Source of the DNA: an uncultured Pseudothermotoga sp.
GTDB taxonomy: Bacteria; Thermotogota; Thermotogae; Thermotogales; DSM-5069
DNA: 64,000 nucleotides
Direction: 5' to 3'
Assembly (NCBI GenBank): GCA_937995655.1
Contig: CALKJI010000001.1
Coordinates: 62,001-126,000, forward strand
Shown: positions 1-7,110 of the stretch, one piece after another
Layout: the number at the start of each line of letters is the position of its first letter
Position numbering within the stretch: position 1 is the first letter of the stretch
The notes under the pieces: generated by a model
Told to the model about the DNA's origin: nothing
Seen by the model: only the letters and a program-made list of their open reading frames with translations
Databases searched by the model: none
Position numbers and translations under genes: made by a program

Positions 1-2
1 AA

Positions 3-953
3 AAGAGAGAATATTCAGAGCCAGATTATGCCAAAGTAGATATATTCACAGAAATAGATTGTTTAATAGAAAACAAACAGTGGAAATTACCTGCAGTTCT
101 AACATTGCCAGAAGGCGAAGGCCCTTTTGCAGCCGTAATTCTTGTTCATGGATCTGGTCCGAATGACAAAGATGAAAGTGTAGGACCCAACAAACCTTTC
201 AAAGACATCGCCTGGGGACTTGCAAGTAATAAAATTGCAGTGCTCAGATACGATAAACGAACAAAAGTCTATCCACAAGAACTCACATACACGGTGAAGA
301 AATTCACAATAAATGATGAGACCATCGATGATGCAATTGCCGCATTAGATTTACTTGGGCAAATTGACAAGATAGATGAAAAAAGAATATTCATTCTTGG
401 GCATAGCCTTGGAGCCACTATGGCACCAAGAATTGCAGCAAGATCAGGAAAGTTGGCAGGAATAATCATGCTGGCACCAACTGCTAGAGGTTTGTACATA
501 CTAAATGCTCTGGACCAACTGGAATATATTTCCTTGTTAGATGGTAGTATCAACGAGAGTGAATCAAAACAACTACAGTATATAAAGAAGCAATTGGAGC
601 GCATTCAAAAAAGGCAGTTGGAGGACGATGAAGTAATCTTCGGTATCTATAAAGCTTACTGGTACGATCTTCTCGAGTATGATCCTGTAGAAGTAACAAT
701 ATCATTAGATATTCCTGTTTTAATAATGCAAGGGGCACGGGATTATCAAGTAACGATGAAAGATTTCAAAATATGGCACGAATCTCTGAAGGACAAAGAG
801 AATGTCACCTTCAGAGTGTATAACGACCTAAACCACCTTTTCATGTCTGGTGAAGGTCTTTCGACACCGTTTGAATATCAACAACCAGCAAATGTTTCAC
901 ACAAAGTGATTGAAGATATTGTAAAGTGGATCAAAGATGCCATTTCGAGGTGA
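3..953 (+). CDS. Alpha/beta hydrolase, 5'-truncated by window edge
   Basis: The reading frame is open from the first complete codon at base 3 to the stop at 953, so the gene starts before the window; the in-frame TTG at 105 is only an internal candidate. The visible 316 residues form an alpha/beta-hydrolase fold: an HGSGPND segment that would supply the oxyanion hole, the nucleophile elbow GHSLGA, an Asp in GARDY and a His in NDLNHLF completing a Ser-Asp-His triad. The sequence resembles the dienelactone-hydrolase/acyl-esterase branch often annotated as a secreted or DUF3887-linked hydrolase. The substrate cannot be told. There is no obvious terminator before the next gene, but 119 bases separate them. 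Confidence 0.85.
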   Translation, partial: KREYSEPDYAKVDIFTEIDCLIENKQWKLPAVLTLPEGEGPFAAVILVHGSGPNDKDESVGPNKPFKDIAWGLASNKIAVLRYDKRTKVYPQELTYTVKKFTINDETIDDAIAALDLLGQIDKIDEKRIFILGHSLGATMAPRIAARSGKLAGIIMLAPTARGLYILNALDQLEYISLLDGSINESESKQLQYIKKQLERIQKRQLEDDEVIFGIYKAYWYDLLEYDPVEVTISLDIPVLIMQGARDYQVTMKDFKIWHESLKDKENVTFRVYNDLNHLFMSGEGLSTPFEYQQPANVSHKVIEDIVKWIKDAISR

Positions 954-1072
954 GTTTTTCTCTTGTGTCCCTCAAAAGCTCTATGCTTGTTTTATGTAGA
1001 AAAAAGATGATTTTTGACACACAATTCCGGAAATGAAAAAATTATTTAAAATAAAAAAGGAGGTGTTCTAAT

Positions 1073-1393
1073 TTGATATTAGCAACAACCGAGAGAATTG
1101 AAGGTTATGAAATTATTGAAACGCTTGGCCTTGTAATGGGAAATACCGTTCACTCAAAGCACCTTGGTAAAGACATAGCAGCTGCTTTCAAAACACTAGC
1201 TGGCGGGGAGATCAAATCCTATACAGAACTTCTGACTGAAGCAAGAAATATTGCCATGCAACGAATGATAAGTGAGGCAGAAAAACTCGGAGCTGACGCC
1301 ATAGTAGGCATTCGTTTTGGTAGTGCTGCGATCATGCAATCTGCTGCCGAAGTCCTTGCTTACGGAACGGCCGTAAAGATCAAGAAGATCTAA
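1073..1393 (+). CDS. YbjQ family (UPF0145) protein
   Basis: A 106-residue protein matching the YbjQ/DUF74 family, small pentamer-forming proteins of unknown role sometimes labelled heavy-metal binding. Family hallmarks seen are the N-terminal IEGYEIIETLGLVMGNTV stretch and the C-terminal GADAIVGIRF. The TTG start at 1073 is chosen because an AAAGGAGGTG ribosome site lies 8 bases upstream. The last codons overlap the 3' end of the convergent lysA by 14 bases, so no terminator fits between them. A TTGACA hexamer lies at 1014-1019 but no well-spaced -10 box was found. Confidence 0.85.
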   Translation: MILATTERIEGYEIIETLGLVMGNTVHSKHLGKDIAAAFKTLAGGEIKSYTELLTEARNIAMQRMISEAEKLGADAIVGIRFGSAAIMQSAAEVLAYGTAVKIKKI

Positions 1394-2528
1394 GTAGTTC
1401 TTTCCCGTTCCAGATGATCTCTTTTGGTTTTGGTATCAGATTGTAATCGGATGCCATGGCATAACCGTAGGCTCCCACATCGCATATAGCTACATACTCA
1501 CCTTCTTGCGGTTCTGCCATGGTATATGATTTTCTGAACGTGTCCGCGCTTTCACAGATGGGCCCAACGATATCTGCTTTGATTTTCTTTCTGTTTTTCG
1601 TCTCGTACAAAGGAATTATCTTATGTTTTGCCCCATACAGGGCTGGTCTTATGAGATGAGTCATACCTGTATCGAGCATAATGAAGATTTTACTTGAGGT
1701 TCTCTTCACATATTCTACTCTGGCAACCAGGTATGCCGAAGGTGCGACAATCCATCGACCCAGCTCTAAGATGATTGTCGAGTCAAATTCCTTAAGAATG
1801 GGAAAGATCTTTTGTTTGTAATCTCCAAGATCAAGAACCTTACCGTTGCCATAGTCTATACCCCAGCCACCACCAAGGTTCAGTACCTTTAACTTTAAAT
1901 TCATCGATTTTGCAAAGTATTTTATGGAGACAACTGCCTCGAGATACGGTTCTACTTCTGTGATTTGCGAACCTATATGACAGTGAAGGCCTATGAAATC
2001 AAACATTTTGTTGGTGTTTATTCTTTCAATCATCTTGGCTGCTGTATCAAAATCAACACCAAACTTGTTTTCCTTTAAACCTGTTGCAATGTGATGGTGT
2101 GTCTTTGCATCTACATCTGGATTGACTCTAATAGAAACTCTAATTGGTTTTGAGAGAACCTTTTCAAGTCTCAACAATTCTTCATAACTGTCAAGGTTTA
2201 TAGAAAAGACCCCGTCTTTTACATATTGTTCAAGCTCTTCTTTTCTTTTACAGTTGCCATTGACGATTATCCTGTCTGGCGTGAAACCGACCAAACGGAC
2301 TTGTTTGTATTCCCCAAAGGAAACCACATCGACCATCGTGTTTTCTTTTTCAAGAATACTCAAGATATCTTTATTGAAATTGGCTTTTACAGCATAAGCG
2401 AGTCGAAAATCGAAATCTTTGAACATTTCTTTGAGGAGAGAAAGTCTTTGGTGGATGAAAGGAAGGTCGTAGACGTAGATAGGAGTACCAAAAGACTCTG
2501 CGGCTTCTACAAGCGTGTGGGAATCCAT
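1380..2528 (-). CDS. lysA: Diaminopimelate decarboxylase
   Basis: Converts meso-diaminopimelate to L-lysine with pyridoxal phosphate, the last step of lysine synthesis. The 382-residue product has the fold type III layout: AYAVKAN with the PLP lysine at about residue 48, HCHIGSQ in the barrel, GGGWGIDYG for phosphate binding, and CESADTF carrying the active-site Cys of the partner subunit. An upstream in-frame ATG at 2543 exists, but AGAGGTGATC ends two bases before the ATG at 2528, which is taken as the start. The gene follows the aromatic amino-acid transporter ATPase by 28 bases on the same strand and may be the last gene of that operon. Confidence 0.93.
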   Translation of the reverse strand: MDSHTLVEAAESFGTPIYVYDLPFIHQRLSLLKEMFKDFDFRLAYAVKANFNKDILSILEKENTMVDVVSFGEYKQVRLVGFTPDRIIVNGNCKRKEELEQYVKDGVFSINLDSYEELLRLEKVLSKPIRVSIRVNPDVDAKTHHHIATGLKENKFGVDFDTAAKMIERINTNKMFDFIGLHCHIGSQITEVEPYLEAVVSIKYFAKSMNLKLKVLNLGGGWGIDYGNGKVLDLGDYKQKIFPILKEFDSTIILELGRWIVAPSAYLVARVEYVKRTSSKIFIMLDTGMTHLIRPALYGAKHKIIPLYETKNRKKIKADIVGPICESADTFRKSYTMAEPQEGEYVAICDVGAYGYAMASDYNLIPKPKEIIWNGKELLRSS

Positions 2529-2556
2529 AAGATCACCTCTCATAAAAGTCGATGTC

Positions 2557-3303
2557 CTAAGTTGTGCTAAACACTGTAGATCTTATCATGGATTTCAGTT
2601 GAGAAGCCACCACTTTTTGTTGCGATTTGTCTATTTTTGTGCAAATCTTTCCATCTTCCATCACAACGACATTGTTACCAAATTGTTCTGCAAGTAACAT
2701 ATCATGTGTGATCATTACAATAGTGGTACCGAGTTCTCTGTTTATTTTATCGGTTAGCTCCATGATCTTTTCCGTACTCTTCGGATCCAGCGCCGCTGTG
2801 TGTTCATCCAAAAGTAGTAACTTGGGATTTGATGAAACGGCCATCACTATAGCCAATGCCTGCTTTTGTCCGCCAGATAGCTTGGACGCCTTCCTTTTCA
2901 AAGACCCCTCTAGACCCATTCCAGTAGACTTTAGTAGATCTATACTCGTGGATGAAATTCTGCCAAAACTAAAGCCTCTCATACCTTTTCTACCTGCAAG
3001 TATGAGATTTTCTTCCACCGTCAGATTCGGAAATACACCTTGGTTTGGGTCCTGACAAACTATGCTGGTCTTTTTGAATATCTTCTCAGAAGTCACAGGC
3101 ACACCAAGAATTTTACAAACACCTTGAATCGGTTTCACTTCACCTACGAGTAACTTCAAAAGTGTTGACTTTCCAGCACCATTTGATCCAACCACGACCA
3201 AGAATTCGCCTTCATTTACCTTGAGAGAAATATCTCTCAAAGCCACCTTTTCATCTAAGGTACCTTTGTTATAAATGACCGTTACATTTTCAATCTCTAT
3301 CAT
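2557..3303 (-). CDS. ABC transporter ATP-binding protein, TrpXYZ-type importer
   Basis: ATPase of the importer encoded with the next two genes. The 248 residues contain Walker A GSNGAGKST, the signature LSGGQKQ, Walker B LLLLDEHTAALDP and the switch His in MITHDM. The frame is open for another 228 bases upstream, but that extension is Cys/Trp-rich shadow of the permease gene; the ATG at 3303 follows GAGGTGACC and overlaps the permease stop as ATGA, so translational coupling is likely. The DEHTAALDP form and the neighbours match the ATPases paired with ABC_sub_bind (PF04392) systems. Confidence 0.93.
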   Translation of the reverse strand: MIEIENVTVIYNKGTLDEKVALRDISLKVNEGEFLVVVGSNGAGKSTLLKLLVGEVKPIQGVCKILGVPVTSEKIFKKTSIVCQDPNQGVFPNLTVEENLILAGRKGMRGFSFGRISSTSIDLLKSTGMGLEGSLKRKASKLSGGQKQALAIVMAVSSNPKLLLLDEHTAALDPKSTEKIMELTDKINRELGTTIVMITHDMLLAEQFGNNVVVMEDGKICTKIDKSQQKVVASQLKSMIRSTVFSTT

Positions 3304-4262
3304 ATGGTCACCTCGCTTCTTTTGAATCTTCTTATTGCGATCACTGCTACAACAAAAAGTGCTGTGAGTAGTTTCATATCGCTCGGTTTGAAGCCAATGC
3401 GATACCCATACTTCATCGCAAAGGTCAACAAAAATTGATACAACAAAGCACCAACGATAGGAAAAATGACACCATAGATCGGCTCGCGAGAGCCAAACAC
3501 AATCTCTCCTAAAATCACCGCAGCAAGGCAAATTACAACGGTACCGATTCCCATATTTACATCTGCAAAACCACTGTACATTGAAAACAAAGCACCTGAG
3601 AAACCAGCAAAAACATTACCCATGATCAAGCCAACAAAGGCAAAGAGATCAGGATTGACTCCTAAAACCTTTACTGCAAAACGATTTCTACCATACCCAC
3701 GAAGCATGGTACCAAACTCCGTTTTAAGAAAGAGTGCAACAATTATGACCGACAACAAAACAATTACAGAGATGATAATAAGGTCATGACCATCTGCAAG
3801 GTTAGTAAAGGGTATTCTTACGGCTTTCAATCCGCTGGCTTCAAAGTTTGTATTTGCTGAACCGCCGAGAATATCGTCTAAAGGTGTCTTTCCAACTATC
3901 TGCTCATAGCTCTTGATCTTTCCTGTATCAAATTTTGGGACAGGTAGATTTGGTGCATTCATAACTCTGATACTCAATGAATAAAGCCCTGTCATGACCA
4001 TGATTGAAGCAAGTAAAGAATTGATTCTGAACCTTGTTGTTATGAAGGCAACAACAGCACCGGCCGCACCAGCGGCAAGTGCAGCCATAAAGGTTGAAAA
4101 GACCCACCCATGACCGGAATGAAGGAGGACGACCGCGACGGCCCCCCCAAGAACATAGGAGCCATCGGGCGTCAGATCGGGAAGATCAACGAGGCGGAAT
4201 GATATATATACACCCATGGCGGCCAAGGATAATAAGAGTCCTTGTTCAATTATTGGAATCAT
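3300..4262 (-). CDS. ABC transporter permease, TrpXYZ-type importer
   Basis: Membrane subunit of the BPD_transp_2 (branched-chain/ribose-like) class with about eight to nine hydrophobic segments over 320 residues. Conserved permease features include LPDLTPDGSYVLGGA near the N terminus and GYGRNRFAVKVLGVNPD in the cytoplasmic coupling region. The ATG at 4262 overlaps the stop of the binding-protein gene (ATGA), and its own stop overlaps the ATPase start in the same way. The three genes are therefore one translationally coupled unit. In characterised relatives this type of system imports tryptophan or tyrosine; the leader peptide upstream supports an aromatic substrate here. Confidence 0.92.
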   Translation of the reverse strand: MIPIIEQGLLLSLAAMGVYISFRLVDLPDLTPDGSYVLGGAVAVVLLHSGHGWVFSTFMAALAAGAAGAVVAFITTRFRINSLLASIMVMTGLYSLSIRVMNAPNLPVPKFDTGKIKSYEQIVGKTPLDDILGGSANTNFEASGLKAVRIPFTNLADGHDLIIISVIVLLSVIIVALFLKTEFGTMLRGYGRNRFAVKVLGVNPDLFAFVGLIMGNVFAGFSGALFSMYSGFADVNMGIGTVVICLAAVILGEIVFGSREPIYGVIFPIVGALLYQFLLTFAMKYGYRIGFKPSDMKLLTALFVVAVIAIRRFKRSEVTI

Positions 4263-5230
4263 TTAGACACCTCTTTGCCGTCTTTGACAACAATATTGGC
4301 TCTGTCAAGAAGATCTGGCGGTATCTCAACATTGAGTTGTTTTGCTATATCAAGATTTATGTATAAAACAAGTGAATCTGGTCCGACCACATGAGATTCA
4401 AGATCACTTGGTTTGGCTCCCTTGAGCAGAGCAACGAGCAACTGGCCAGTTTCAACTCCAACTTGGAAATAGTTGAAACCAAAACCAACAATCCCTCCAC
4501 CACGTGCTATGTCTATGTCCGCCGCGATTATTGGCTTTTTCAATCTCAAAGCCGCACTACCGATGGCTTCAATCGAAGAAGCAGCGGTGTTGTCAGTCCC
4601 TATATATAGAGCATCCACACTGGGTCCTATACTATTGAGAGCTATGATCATTTCACTTGGAGAGGTACCTGGAATATCGATGATTGTTATTCCAAGTGAT
4701 GGGGCAGCAGATTTAGCAATATTAGTTAGAGTGACAGAGTTTGCTTCCCCGGGGTTGTAAATCACGCCAACTTTCTTGGCGTTTGGAAAGATCTTTTTGA
4801 CCAATCTAAGCTGAGTTGCAACAGGAACCATATCTGATACTCCAACAACATTCGAATCGTTTTTTCCAAGTTGTTTTATCAGTCCAGCACCTACTGGATC
4901 GGTCACAGCCGAAAAGATGACAGGCCTGTCGCTTATCGTCTGAACGCAAGCTTGAGCAGACGGTGTTGCAATGGCAACCACAAAATCTACTTTTTCAGTT
5001 GCAAACTTCTTTGCTATGGTTACAGCATTCTGCATACTTCCTTGTGCATTCTGTCTGTCGATGACAACATCCTGGCCCACTTTGAAACCTGCCTCTTCGA
5101 GTGTTTTAACGATTCCATCAAAGACTGCATTCAGTGCTGGATGATCCACAATCTGCGTTATACCAACCCTGACAGCACCAAAACTTACAACACAAAAGAC
5201 TAAAATTACAGCGGCTATTAACCTTTTCAT
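4259..5230 (-). CDS. ABC substrate-binding protein, tryptophan/tyrosine type (TrpX-like)
   Basis: A 323-residue periplasmic binding protein of family ABC_sub_bind (PF04392). It has a signal peptide (MKRLIAAVILVFCVVSFGA) followed by VGITQIVDHPALNAVFDG, a family-typical N terminus. Other markers are the FAVTDPVGAGL-like segment (FSAVTDPVGAGL) and IYIGTDN-like ALYIGTDNTAASS. The ATG follows GGGGGTGTTAGT. It heads the operon binding protein-permease-ATPase-(lysA). Regulation is visible upstream: strong promoter, leader peptide rich in aromatic codons, and a terminator 26 bases before the start codon. Substrate assignment to aromatic amino acids rests on family plus the leader. Confidence 0.9.
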   Translation of the reverse strand: MKRLIAAVILVFCVVSFGAVRVGITQIVDHPALNAVFDGIVKTLEEAGFKVGQDVVIDRQNAQGSMQNAVTIAKKFATEKVDFVVAIATPSAQACVQTISDRPVIFSAVTDPVGAGLIKQLGKNDSNVVGVSDMVPVATQLRLVKKIFPNAKKVGVIYNPGEANSVTLTNIAKSAAPSLGITIIDIPGTSPSEMIIALNSIGPSVDALYIGTDNTAASSIEAIGSAALRLKKPIIAADIDIARGGGIVGFGFNYFQVGVETGQLLVALLKGAKPSDLESHVVGPDSLVLYINLDIAKQLNVEIPPDLLDRANIVVKDGKEVSK

Positions 5231-5256
5231 ACTAACACCCCCAGCAGTGAGTTTTT

Positions 5257-5289
5257 AAAAAAAGAGGGCATCCTTTTTGGATGCCCTCT
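5257..5289 (-). terminator. Attenuator terminator before aromatic amino-acid importer
   Basis: On the minus strand the arms AGAGGGCATCC and GGATGCCCTCT form a perfect 11-bp stem with an AAAAA loop, followed by seven T residues. It sits between the leader peptide and the binding-protein start, so it must be bypassed for operon expression. Confidence 0.92.
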
Positions 5290-5316
5290 CCCTTTACCTT
5301 TTACAGATTCCCCTGC

Positions 5317-5427
5317 CTATGTACCAAGCACTATTAGGGGAATCTCGGAAGAGGGCATTCCCCTAAACCACCAATAAGCATATGCAAATTGAGCCACCTT
5401 TTGATTTAAAGTCATCCTATACGTCAC
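5317..5427 (-). CDS. Leader peptide with aromatic codon run
   Basis: A 36-residue ORF starting GTG at 5427, seven bases after GGAGG, ending TAG at 5319-5317. Residues 14-23 read FAYAYWWFRG, that is one Phe, two Tyr, two Trp and one Phe within eight codons, an extreme bias for a random short ORF. It starts about 25 bases after the predicted transcription start and ends 28 bases before the terminator stem. The role proposed is sensing of charged tRNA-Tyr, tRNA-Trp and tRNA-Phe for the downstream importer. An in-frame ATG at 5415 is an alternative start but lacks the ribosome site. Confidence 0.8.
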   Translation of the reverse strand: MTYRMTLNQKVAQFAYAYWWFRGMPSSEIPLIVLGT

Positions 5428-5458
5428 ACAGAATCCTCCAAAGAATTTTATTGCTTAC

Positions 5459-5488
5459 ATTATACCAGAGTATCCATTTTAGTGTCAA
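5459..5488 (-). promoter_or_regulatory. Promoter of aromatic amino-acid importer operon
   Basis: Minus-strand TTGACA (5488-5483) and TATAAT (5464-5459), both perfect consensus, with an 18-base spacer. Transcription should begin near 5452, 25 bases before the leader peptide start. Confidence 0.9.
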
Positions 5489-5710
5489 GGGGTAGACCTG
5501 TCTCGAGTATGGAAAAAGACTGCAAGAAACTACACCGCGAAGACGTCCCTAAAAAAATACTACAAAGTTGACCCGAAAGAAACTTGCAACTAAAGAGTAC
5601 AAAGCCTTCTGAACGTCTAAGCTGATTTGTGAAGAGCCAAAATTTCTGTGTGGTTGAGTTTTTTGAAATTTCTTCTAATCGATGAACAGAACCACATCAA
5701 TAACAAACTC

Positions 5711-5739
5711 TTGAATTTAGAAAGCTGATGTGGTAAAAT
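5711..5739 (+). promoter_or_regulatory. Promoter of tRNA-Val gene
   Basis: TTGAAT (5711-5716) and TAAAAT (5734-5739) with a 17-base spacer end nine bases before the tRNA. The stretch 5490-5710 upstream shows no gene or structure I can support. Confidence 0.6.
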
Positions 5740-5748
5740 CTAGACTAA

Positions 5749-5823
5749 GGGTGCGTAGCTCAGTGGAAGAGCGCTTCCTTGACGAGGAAGAGGCCGTAGG
5801 TTCAATCCCTGCCGCACCCACCA
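5749..5823 (+). tRNA. tRNA-Val (anticodon GAC)
   Basis: Acceptor arms GGGTGCG (5749-5755) and CGCACCC (5813-5819) pair fully. The D arm GCTC...GAGC, the anticodon stem CTTCC/GGAAG around loop TTGACGA, and the T arm with GGTTCAATCC are all present. The CCA end is encoded (5821-5823). The anticodon GAC reads valine GTC/GTT codons. Confidence 0.95.
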
Positions 5824-5825
5824 AT

Positions 5826-5850
5826 AGGGGTCCCCAGGGGACCCCTTATT
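5826..5850 (+). terminator. Terminator after tRNA-Val
   Basis: GGGGTCCC (5827-5834) pairs with GGGACCCC (5838-5845) around a CAG loop, followed by TTATTTC. The hairpin begins immediately after the tRNA CCA end. Confidence 0.75.
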
Positions 5851-5872
5851 TCATCATAGGGAGGTCCAAAGT

Positions 5873-6634
5873 ATGGATAGACTTGATTTTTCCATAAAAT
5901 TAGCTCGAAAGGTTGGACTCTATGTAATGCAACACTGGGGTCATGCATCGAATGTAACTGAGAAAAGCTCATTTCAAGATCTTGTAAGTGATTGTGATAA
6001 ACATGCACAACAGATGATAGTCCAAGAAATTAGGAAATATTTTCCAAATGAAGCGATTTTGGCAGAAGAAGGGCTTTTCGAAAAAGGTGACAGAATTTGG
6101 ATTGTAGATCCGATAGATGGTACTATGAACTATGTCCATGGTTTACCATCCTTTGCTGTTGGAATTGCATACGCTGAAAAAAATGAAGTGATCATAGGCG
6201 TTGCACACGATCCTCTCATGCTAGAAACATACTATGCAATTAAAGGTGGGGGGGCCTATCTAAATGGGGAGAAGATACATGTCTCAAAAAATTCATTGTT
6301 GAAAGATAGTATAGGAAACGTTGGATTTTATGTGGGTTTTACAGGTCCCTTCATAAGCGCCATCGAAAAGAATGTGAGAAGAATGAGGATGACTGGCAGT
6401 GCCATTTTGGCTGGAGCGTACGTGGCTTGTGGAAGGTTTGACTTTTTCGTTGCAAGAAGAGCTAACCCATGGGACGTGGCTCCATTGTTTGTAATGATTC
6501 CAGAATCTGGAGGAACTATAACGGATCTATCAGGAAAAGAAGCAAACCTTGAAAGTGGCAACTATCTTTTCAGCAATGGTCTACTTCACAGTCAATTGAT
6601 CCGTATTCTCAAGAAGGTTAGGGAAACCCAGTGA
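5873..6634 (+). CDS. Inositol monophosphatase family protein
   Basis: A Mg-dependent phosphatase of the IMPase/fructose-1,6-bisphosphatase-like superfamily, 253 residues, the usual length. Metal-site motifs are visible: EE of LAEEGLF near residue 65, DPIDGT with Asp79 and Asp82, and WDVAP near the C terminus. GGGAYLNGEKIHVS is also typical. In Thermotoga the related enzyme (TM1415) acts on inositol-1-phosphate, in line with di-myo-inositol-phosphate solute use; other sugar phosphates are possible. The ATG follows GGGAGGTCC. It is first in an operon with tsaE, lon and engB, overlapping tsaE by four bases. Confidence 0.92.
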   Translation: MDRLDFSIKLARKVGLYVMQHWGHASNVTEKSSFQDLVSDCDKHAQQMIVQEIRKYFPNEAILAEEGLFEKGDRIWIVDPIDGTMNYVHGLPSFAVGIAYAEKNEVIIGVAHDPLMLETYYAIKGGGAYLNGEKIHVSKNSLLKDSIGNVGFYVGFTGPFISAIEKNVRRMRMTGSAILAGAYVACGRFDFFVARRANPWDVAPLFVMIPESGGTITDLSGKEANLESGNYLFSNGLLHSQLIRILKKVRETQ

Positions 6635-7110
6635 GTATGAAATACAACTTTGGCTGCCTTGAAAGGGTTGAGATGTCCAAGCTGGCTTCAATAGTTGCAA
6701 AAGAGCTGAAACCATCAAAGACGGTGTTACTGTATGGTCAACTTGGTTCTGGGAAGACTACCTTTGTTGCCCAAATGGCTCAAGATCTTGGAATAGAAAA
6801 AGGACGTGTTAGAAGTCCTAGTTTTTCACTAATCAACGTTTATAAAGGTCATTCACTGGTCTATCACGTTGATCTCTACCGTTTGGAAGGTCCTGATAAA
6901 GAAATCTTGATGGATCTTGAAGAAATCATTGAAGGTCGTGATGGAATACTGATAGTGGAATGGGCTGACCGATTTGAAGGCTTTTGGTCTCAAGATTGTT
7001 TAAAGATATTTTTTGATTTTTGCGAAAATGGTAGGATGATACAGATGGAAGCAAAAGACGAACTGCTTCAAAAAATTGTTTCGAGGTGGTTGAATGGAAA
7101 GAAAGTTTGA
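6631..7110 (+). CDS. tsaE: tRNA threonylcarbamoyladenosine biosynthesis ATPase TsaE
   Basis: Small P-loop ATPase that drives turnover of the TsaB-TsaD complex making t6A37 in ANN-decoding tRNAs. The 159 residues include Walker [10 protein letters not shown] near residue 37, [10 protein letters not shown] (the conserved S-P-T/S-F motif), HVDLYRLEG and IVEWADRF. The GTG at 6631 overlaps the preceding stop; an ATG two codons later (6637) is an equally good start. Its 3' end overlaps lon by 17 bases. TsaB and TsaD are not in this window. Confidence 0.93.
   Translation: MSMKYNFGCLERVEMSKLASIVAKELKPSKTVLLYGQLGSGKTTFVAQMAQDLGIEKGRVRSPSFSLINVYKGHSLVYHVDLYRLEGPDKEILMDLEEIIEGRDGILIVEWADRFEGFWSQDCLKIFFDFCENGRMIQMEAKDELLQKIVSRWLNGKKV

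Larger units (their letters stand above)
5257..5452 (-). promoter_or_regulatory. Leader-peptide transcription attenuator (aromatic amino acids)
   Basis: The leader RNA can form two exclusive states. (1) Antiterminator: ATGCCCTCTTCC (5358-5347) pairs over 12 bp, with one G-U, to GGGAGAGGGCAT (5292-5281), destroying the terminator 5' arm; a GATTCCCC/GGGGAATC hairpin (5344-5337 with 5313-5306) fits inside its loop. (2) AGGGGAAT (5364-5357) pairs with ATTCCCCT (5343-5336), locking the antiterminator strand in its loop and freeing the terminator. The switch point lies right after the Tyr/Trp/Phe codons of the leader ORF, as in ribosome-mediated attenuation. No T-box consensus was seen. Confidence 0.85.

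Noticed and set aside
3304-3531. N-terminal extension of the ABC ATPase gene
   Set aside because: The extra 76 residues are Cys/Trp-rich antisense-like shadow of the permease gene; a strong ribosome site and ATGA overlap fix the start at 3303.
5257-5490. T-box riboswitch for the aromatic importer leader
   Set aside because: No AGGGTGG-type T-box sequence or specifier stem is visible; the leader ORF with its aromatic codons and the competing helices explain the region better.
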